From: Chromatiales bacterium | GTDB taxonomy: Bacteria; Pseudomonadota; Gammaproteobacteria; Poriferisulfidales; Oxydemutatoraceae | Direction of reading: 5' to 3' | Length of the DNA: 53,076 nt | Assembly: GCA_014323925.1 (NCBI GenBank) | Contig: JACONC010000009.1 | Coordinates: 1 to 53,076 of the forward strand | Shown: in pieces, positions 48,638-53,076 of the stretch | Position numbering within the stretch: position 1 is the first letter of the stretch | Layout of the letters: every line of letters starts with the position of its first letter | The notes under the pieces: generated by a model | Database searches by the model: none | What the model was told of the DNA's origin: nothing | Seen by the model: the letters and a program-made list of their open reading frames with translations, nothing else | Made by a program: the position numbers and the translations under genes

Positions 48638-50104
48638 TTATTGTTGATTCTCTAGTTCTTCGACACGCCTTAAAATTATTTCTTGCTGTCTACGGTACGC
48701 CTCAACTAATCCTTCAGTAATCGGCACTAAATTATTTCCCATCGTTTGCAATGCTTCCTCTGTGTCATGGCCTAGATTTTGCACATATTGTTGCATTTCT
48801 GCACTTGCGTTATTAATGGCTTGAGTTATGTTATTGCCTACTTCCGTTTGTTGATTTTGAATCGCATTGGTAATATCAATTATATTGTTTTGAATATTCT
48901 CCATACATGTGTTCATTTCTGTATTTGTGCTATCAATGGCTTGAGTTATGTTATCGCTTACTTGCCTTTGCTGATTTTGAATAGCAATGGTAATCTGGGT
49001 TAAATTATTTTCTATTTGACGGTTTATATTTTCTTGTAATTGTTCAACACCTGCTAGATTTTGTTCTATAGATTGGCGTTGTCTCTCTGCTCCTTCTTTT
49101 AATTTAAGAACTATGCTATCTATATGAGATTTAATGGCTGGAATTGCGTTCTCTGCGCTCAGTTTCATGGCTACCAGTGAAGCAAGGCCATCATGTAATT
49201 CTTCCATCCTTTGCTGTGTTGCATTAAAAGCTTGTCGTAGGGCTCCCATGTGTTCTGGTATCTGTGATGTATGTTCAGGGATTTTTTGTATCGAATCCCT
49301 TATTCCTGCTATGCTTTCGTTTACTTGCTGGATACCTTGTTGTGCTTCTGTAAATGCTTGAGTCAACTGCTCAACTTGCGTTCTGTGTTGCTCTTGCCAA
49401 ACGACTAATTTTTCTACCGCTTCGTTTAACTGTCTAAAATTATCACCAAACTGTTCATTGATTTGCTCATTGAAATCTCGTATAACTGCTTCTAGAGCAT
49501 TGATAAGTGCTTCAGTTCCGGTATTTGCCACTTGTTGTGCAAAATCTCTAAAATCATTTCTCAGCCCTCCTATTTGTGTATGTAAACTTGCTTCACCTTC
49601 ACCAATAAGCGCTTCCTTGATATTCTTATTTCCCTCTTGGATAGACTTATTTATATTTTTTATCTGTTCGTAAAAATCTATTTCAGTCAATCTATCCGGT
49701 TCATCTGATTTTTTACTGATACCAGTCATCCTGATAAGTTTATAGACGATCGAAAGGAGTAGACCGACAACACCAGTCATAATTCGGTAGACGATTGAAA
49801 GGAATAGACCGACAATGCTTGATATAAAAGCCAGTTTGAGTCCTTCTAATAGTTCAGGAATAGTTTGAGTAATATTTTGTGGGTCAAAATTAAATAGAGC
49901 AATGGTTATACCTATAAAAGTAAAAAATATCCCTAAGGTGATTAAAATGCCAGGAGCAATCTTGGAAACTCGCTCGTGCCAAATAAAAACAAGCAATATA
50001 AAGAATACAATTCCAATGAAAATAGACGGATAAAAAGGCCCTAAATCCCCTATAAATTCTATTGCTGATATAAAATAAGGTTCTATGGTAGATGATAAAT
50101 CCAT
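48638..50104 (-). CDS. zorA: Zorya defence motor protein ZorA (MotA/TolQ/ExbB-like)
   Basis: 488 residues. Membrane helices lie at about 25-43, 50-72 and 88-125; the block PGILITLGIFFTFIGITIAL and TIPELLEGLKLAF is typical of ZorA and the MotA/TolQ family. From about 140 to the end is a long coiled tail rich in Q, N and E, which in Zorya projects into the cytoplasm and carries the signal to the effector. It is shorter than the tail of E. coli type I ZorA. Two internal duplications are visible: a 15-residue repeat inside the third helix (98-127) and a 40-residue repeat with QNQQ-x-x-V-x-x-NITQAI in the tail. First gene of the operon. Confidence 0.88.
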   Translation of the reverse strand: MDLSSTIEPYFISAIEFIGDLGPFYPSIFIGIVFFILLVFIWHERVSKIAPGILITLGIFFTFIGITIALFNFDPQNITQTIPELLEGLKLAFISSIVGLFLSIVYRIMTGVVGLLLSIVYKLIRMTGISKKSDEPDRLTEIDFYEQIKNINKSIQEGNKNIKEALIGEGEASLHTQIGGLRNDFRDFAQQVANTGTEALINALEAVIRDFNEQINEQFGDNFRQLNEAVEKLVVWQEQHRTQVEQLTQAFTEAQQGIQQVNESIAGIRDSIQKIPEHTSQIPEHMGALRQAFNATQQRMEELHDGLASLVAMKLSAENAIPAIKSHIDSIVLKLKEGAERQRQSIEQNLAGVEQLQENINRQIENNLTQITIAIQNQQRQVSDNITQAIDSTNTEMNTCMENIQNNIIDITNAIQNQQTEVGNNITQAINNASAEMQQYVQNLGHDTEEALQTMGNNLVPITEGLVEAYRRQQEIILRRVEELENQQ

Positions 50105-50150
50105 AAGGGGTATATAATTTTAAGCTACTTTTATTATTAAAAATCGCCTT

Positions 50151-50156
50151 ATTATA
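50151..50156 (-). promoter_or_regulatory. Candidate -10 of the Zorya operon
   Basis: On the minus strand TATAAT lies 47 bp before the zorA start; no matching -35 at 16-18 bp. No clear ribosome site precedes zorA. Confidence 0.35.
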
Positions 50157-50199
50157 CAATAGGAGTTAGCATCAAAATTATAGGTCAATATTGCCTTGA

Positions 50200-50385
50200 A
50201 AAGAGACGATACGCTGTCTTCAAGATATTATAGAAGGTCAATACGACAACCTACCCGAATAAGCCTTTCATATAGTCAGCTTGATAGAAACCGCCAAAAC
50301 CATGACCGAACTCGCCGTCGAACTTCGCATGACAGAACGCCTGCGCAAACGCAGACGGCAAAGGATTCAGTAGAGGGAAATCAGT
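50200..50385 (+). pseudogene. Fused relic of atpD and atpC 3' ends
   Basis: Bases 50200-50287 match the end of atpD (about 46074-46160) with substitutions and an in-frame stop (GAATAAGCC). At the shared word ATAGA the sequence switches to the end of atpC (about 46551-46650): GAAACCGCCAAAACCATGACCGAACTCGCC, with a small deletion, then AACGCCTGCGCAAACGC and TAGAGGG. It is non-coding debris of a partial duplication of the operon end. Confidence 0.85.
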
Positions 50386-50485
50386 TCGATACTGAAAATA
50401 AAATTTCACTAAATAGATGACAGGATTTAAAATGGAGAGCAAGTTCGAAAAAGCTGGGTTATAAATCAGGCATAGCAATTATTAA

Positions 50486-51496
50486 ATGGAAAATAAACTC
50501 AAACGAGTGTCTAATAAGTTACACTACCTTAGACATTATTATCTTGGAGAACAATATAGAAAATTTTCTAGTTATTTACTAGTTTGTTATATCCATCACT
50601 TATACAACCCAAAAGTGTGCCATTTTCAGGATTTAAGAACAATGTTACTATCCATTGGGTTCCCCGCAGCAGGTTCGTCAATTATTGGCTTTCTTTTAAC
50701 TGCACATCCTCATATTGTCATGGCCGACGAAGGTGAGTTAAAAACCCTCTTAGATAATAATATAGAACTTCTCAATAGACGGAATGGAATATTCTATCAT
50801 CTTCTACGAATAGATAGATTTAGGTATATCTTTTGGAAGATTTCTCCTCATGAAAATAAAATGAAAAATTATAGAAGAGGTTCTCTTACAGAAAAGCGTT
50901 ATGCATATGTTCCTAGCAATATCAGGGGCAATTTCAAAAAATTACAAGGTGGCACTAGAGAAAAGCGTTATGTCTATGTTCCCGGTCAATACCAGGGACG
51001 TTTCAAAAAATTGCAAGTAATAGGAAATAAACGTGCTCAAGGAAATGTGGACATTCTAGCCAACACGAGTCTATTAAAACATTTAAGAAGCAAACTTGAA
51101 GATAATAAAATCTCGCTGAAATTTATCTTCAATATTCGTAATTTATACGATATCTTTGCTACTTATTCTCAAATGTTTAGCGACAATAAAGATTTTTCTG
51201 TCAAAGCCTTAGAAAAAGTATGCGAAAATAACCAAAAAATCCTTGAGCAGATAGATTCTAATGATGTGTTTATCTGCAAAAACGAAGATCTGATTGCGAA
51301 TCCTAAACTACAAATTACCAGACTGTGCAACTTTCTAAATGTTCCTGCCTCGGTTGATTATATTAATGCATGCGCTTCGCGCGTTATTGATAAACCAACT
51401 AATAGTAGACTTAAAATTGATTGGTCTGACCAGCATAAGCAAAAAATTAATTCGTTAATTAAAAAATATGATTTTCTCTACAGCTATGATTGTTGA
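50486..51496 (+). CDS. Sulfotransferase-like protein, copy 1, altered PAPS loop
   Basis: 336 residues. Overall the protein follows the sulfotransferase plan: beta-strand plus loop (LSIGFP at 56-60), later KFIFNIRNLYDI (3'-phosphate region), then ICKNEDLIANPKLQI and CNFLNV. The loop that binds the PAPS 5'-phosphosulfate, PRSGSS in copy 2, is PAAGSS here (Ala61, Ala62), so it has lost the basic residue. It also has a 23-residue tandem duplication (about 136-181, EKRY-x-YVP...FKKLQ). The rest is about 80% like copy 2. Function may be lost or changed. Substrate unknown. Confidence 0.65.
   Translation: MENKLKRVSNKLHYLRHYYLGEQYRKFSSYLLVCYIHHLYNPKVCHFQDLRTMLLSIGFPAAGSSIIGFLLTAHPHIVMADEGELKTLLDNNIELLNRRNGIFYHLLRIDRFRYIFWKISPHENKMKNYRRGSLTEKRYAYVPSNIRGNFKKLQGGTREKRYVYVPGQYQGRFKKLQVIGNKRAQGNVDILANTSLLKHLRSKLEDNKISLKFIFNIRNLYDIFATYSQMFSDNKDFSVKALEKVCENNQKILEQIDSNDVFICKNEDLIANPKLQITRLCNFLNVPASVDYINACASRVIDKPTNSRLKIDWSDQHKQKINSLIKKYDFLYSYDC
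50891..51028 (+). repeat. 69-bp tandem duplication inside copy 1
   Basis: GAAAAGCGTTATG recurs at 50891 and 50960, followed by matching TTTCAAAAAATT words. Copy 2 has a single version, so this in-frame insertion arose after the genes split, or was lost in copy 2. Confidence 0.85.
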
Positions 51497-51550
51497 TGAC
51501 ATTCAGGGATATTGTCCCTTCCCTATGTATATTTGGATTAAAACTTCAAC

Positions 51551-51803
51551 TTATATAGACTTTTTAATAAGTTCCATAAATTCAGTGCGAGTGCGCAGGT
51601 CTGCTCTAAAAGAACCTAGCATCACACTAGTCATCGTCTTGCTGTTTTTTTTGCACACCACACATCGCTATACAGTAATGCACCACTTAGACCACCACAC
51701 TAATCCCAGTAGCATTCAAATATTTCATAAAACTATCGACAACCTGATTCGTCATGCGTTCTTTTACATGCAAACGGAGAGCAAAAATATCTACGACTCG
51801 CGC
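51551..51803 (-). pseudogene. folE: Relic of folE (GTP cyclohydrolase I) 3' end
   Basis: Read on the minus strand from 51803: ARVVDIFALRLHVKERMTNQ, then VVDSFMKYLNATGISVVV, a stop, HYCIAMCGVQKK, a frameshift, and SVMLGSFRADLRTRTEFMEL to a stop at 51551. These match the C-terminal half of FolE, including the HxC (HYC) zinc motif. The in-frame stop and frameshift make it a pseudogene. Confidence 0.85.
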
Positions 51804-51945
51804 TCCGGCGCAGGCAGGGTTTTAATCAAACCCTATACTTTGATTAGATACTGAAAATAAAATTTTCACCAAATAGATGACAGGATTTAAAATGGTAGGC
51901 AAGTTCGAAAAAGCTGGGTTATAAATTAGGTATAGCAATTATTAA

Positions 51946-52899
51946 ATGGAAAATAAACTCAAACGAGTGTCTAAGAAGTTACATTACCTTGGACATTATT
52001 ATCTTAGACAACAATATAGAAAATTTTCTAGGTACTTATTGACTTTCTATATCCATCACTTATACAACCCAAAAGCGTGCCATTTTAAGGATTTAAGAAC
52101 GATGGTATTATCCATTGGTTTTCCTCGGTCGGGTTCGTCAATCATGGGCTTTCTTTTAACTGCACATCCTAATATTGTCATGGCCGACGAAGGTAAGCTT
52201 AAACTCCTCCTAGATAAGAATATAGAACTTCTAAATAGACCGAATGAAATAATCTATTATTTTTTGCGAATGGACAGATCTAGGTACCTATCTTGGAAAA
52301 TTTCTTTTGATGAAGATAAAATGGAGCATAATAGAAGAGGTCATACTAGGGCAAAGCGTTATGTAAATGTTTCTAGTCAATACCAGGGACGTTTCAAAAA
52401 ATTGCATGTAATAGGCAATAAAAATCGTGGGAGAGATGTGAATTTTCTAGCCAACACGAGTTTACTAAAACACCTAAGAAGCAAACTTGAAGATAATAAA
52501 ATCTCGCTGAAATTTATTTTCAATATTCGTGATTTATATGATATCGTTGCTGCTGATTTTGAAGGGCGTGGCAGTAATGACTTGTTAGATATTGATCTTT
52601 CTATCAAAGACATCGCAGAATTATGCGAAAATAACCAAAAAATCCTTGAGCAGATAGATTCTAGTGATGTGTTTATCTGCAAAAACGAAGATCTGATTGC
52701 AAATCCTAAACTACAAATTACCAAACTGTGCGACTTTCTAAAGGTTTCCGCTTCAGCTGATTATATTAATGCATGCGCTTCGCGGGTTATTAATAAACCA
52801 ACTAATAGTAGATTTAAAATTGATTGGTCTGACCAGCATAAAGAAAAAATTAATTCGTTGATTAAAAAATATGATTTTCTTTACAGCTATGATTTTTGA
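51946..52899 (+). CDS. Sulfotransferase-like protein, copy 2
   Basis: 317 residues. The PAPS-binding loop is intact: LSIGFPRSGSSIMGFLLTAHP at 56-76. KFIFNIRDLYDI near 195-210 corresponds to the 3'-phosphate-binding R-(N/D)-x-x-D segment, and VFICKNEDLIANPKLQITKL with CDFLKV fits the C-terminal family block. It should transfer sulfate from PAPS to an unknown acceptor, perhaps a surface sugar. It follows the same leader and short MVGKFEKAGL frame as copy 1. No PAPS synthesis or glycan genes are in the window. Confidence 0.75.
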   Translation: MENKLKRVSKKLHYLGHYYLRQQYRKFSRYLLTFYIHHLYNPKACHFKDLRTMVLSIGFPRSGSSIMGFLLTAHPNIVMADEGKLKLLLDKNIELLNRPNEIIYYFLRMDRSRYLSWKISFDEDKMEHNRRGHTRAKRYVNVSSQYQGRFKKLHVIGNKNRGRDVNFLANTSLLKHLRSKLEDNKISLKFIFNIRDLYDIVAADFEGRGSNDLLDIDLSIKDIAELCENNQKILEQIDSSDVFICKNEDLIANPKLQITKLCDFLKVSASADYINACASRVINKPTNSRFKIDWSDQHKEKINSLIKKYDFLYSYDF

Positions 52900-52953
52900 T
52901 GACATTCAGAGATATTGTCCCTTTCCTAGGTATATTTAGATTAAAACTTCAAC

Positions 52954-53004
52954 TCATATAGACTTTTTTATAAGTTCCATAAATTCAATGCGAGTGCGTA
53001 GGTC
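52954..53004 (-). pseudogene. folE: Second, shorter folE 3' fragment
   Basis: The minus strand reads DLRTRIEFMELIKKSI then a stop, the same FolE end as at 51551. It is cut off at 53004 by the putative IS end. Confidence 0.75.
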
Positions 53005-53005
53005 A

Positions 53006-53076
53006 TGACCTCTCCCCCGAAAACCGGGCCATGACAAAGATGAGATTTCCAGTTAAATTAGACAAAAGGAGGTCTC
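53006..53076 (+). mobile_element. Probable left end of an IS3-type insertion sequence
   Basis: TGACCTCTCCCCCGAAAACCG resembles the TGA-starting, C-rich ends of IS3-family elements, and it begins exactly where homology to repeat unit 1 stops. AAAAGGAGG at the window edge would suit an orfA ribosome site. The transposase itself is outside the window. Confidence 0.4.

Larger units (their letters stand above)
50105..50485. other. Gap between zorA and the first sulfotransferase-like gene
   Basis: 381 bp holding the zorA promoter region, an atpD/atpC relic (50200-50385) and, from 50388, the repeated leader of the sulfotransferase unit. The leader contains a 10-codon frame, MESKFEKAGL, conserved in both units (MVGKFEKAGL in the second). 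Confidence 0.7.
50388..51846 (+). repeat. Tandem repeat unit 1 (sulfotransferase gene plus folE debris)
   Basis: The sequence beginning GATACTGAAAATAAAAT recurs 1459 bp later. The unit holds a ~98-bp leader, the gene, a conserved trailer and the 3' end of a folE relic. Confidence 0.85.
51847..53004 (+). repeat. Tandem repeat unit 2, truncated at its right end
   Basis: Second copy of the 1459-bp unit; identity is high through leader, gene and trailer. It stops after 51 bases of the folE part, where IS-like sequence begins. Confidence 0.85.

Overview
This window is a chromosomal segment from a gammaproteobacterium that probably lives with an animal or protist host. The order holA-proA-nadD-rsfS-rlmH, the block rpmH-rnpA-yidC-mnmE and the atp operon (Z-I-B-E-F-H-A-G-D-C) are typical of Gammaproteobacteria. 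A type III secretion system (T3SS) and a SopB/IpgD-type inositol-phosphate phosphatase effector point to contact with eukaryotic cells. No rRNA is present, so I do not name a genus.

Layout. 1-1950: 3' part of a gene for a repetitive cadherin-like surface protein, followed by a decayed IS110-type transposase. 1952-6600: housekeeping cluster (rlmH, rsfS, nadD, proA, holA) and a divergent beta-hydroxyacid dehydrogenase. 6635-6940: small lipoprotein. 7158-13059: a forward T3SS operon (SctB-like translocator, gatekeeper SctW, chaperone, STAS protein, SctX, SctY, SctV). 13112-17451: a convergent T3SS operon (SctQ split in two genes, then SctR, S, T, U). The sctW/chaperone/sctX/sctY/sctV order matches the Ysc family. 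The ATPase, needle, rings and secretin are not in the window. 17767-26991: mltF, a family-25 glycosyltransferase, purH, rho, mnmE, yidC, rnpA, with rpmH to 27122. 27519-31758: two large proteins, the SopB-like effector and a repeat-rich candidate effector, placed upstream of rpmH where dnaA often lies. 32045-35387: cytochrome b561, a TlpA-like thioredoxin, DsbD, CutA. 35432-38977: fxsA, groES-groEL with a strong terminator, pyrF. 39339-46637: complete atp operon.

46640-53076 is an accessory region. A minus-strand operon encodes ZorA and ZorB, the membrane motor of Zorya anti-phage defence. It is followed by two tandem copies of an unrecognised module and a small HNH nuclease, every junction after zorB overlapping. 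This resembles a type II Zorya (ZorA-ZorB-HNH effector) whose effector is split and partly duplicated. I regard it as the most interesting system in the window. A scrambled relic of the atpD/atpC 3' ends lies on the far side of the island, suggesting how it arrived. Beyond it are two diverged copies of a sulfotransferase-like gene in a 1459-bp tandem repeat that also carries folE 3' debris. The window ends in what looks like the left end of an IS3-type element.

All calls come from reading the sequence and remembered family motifs. No database search was run.
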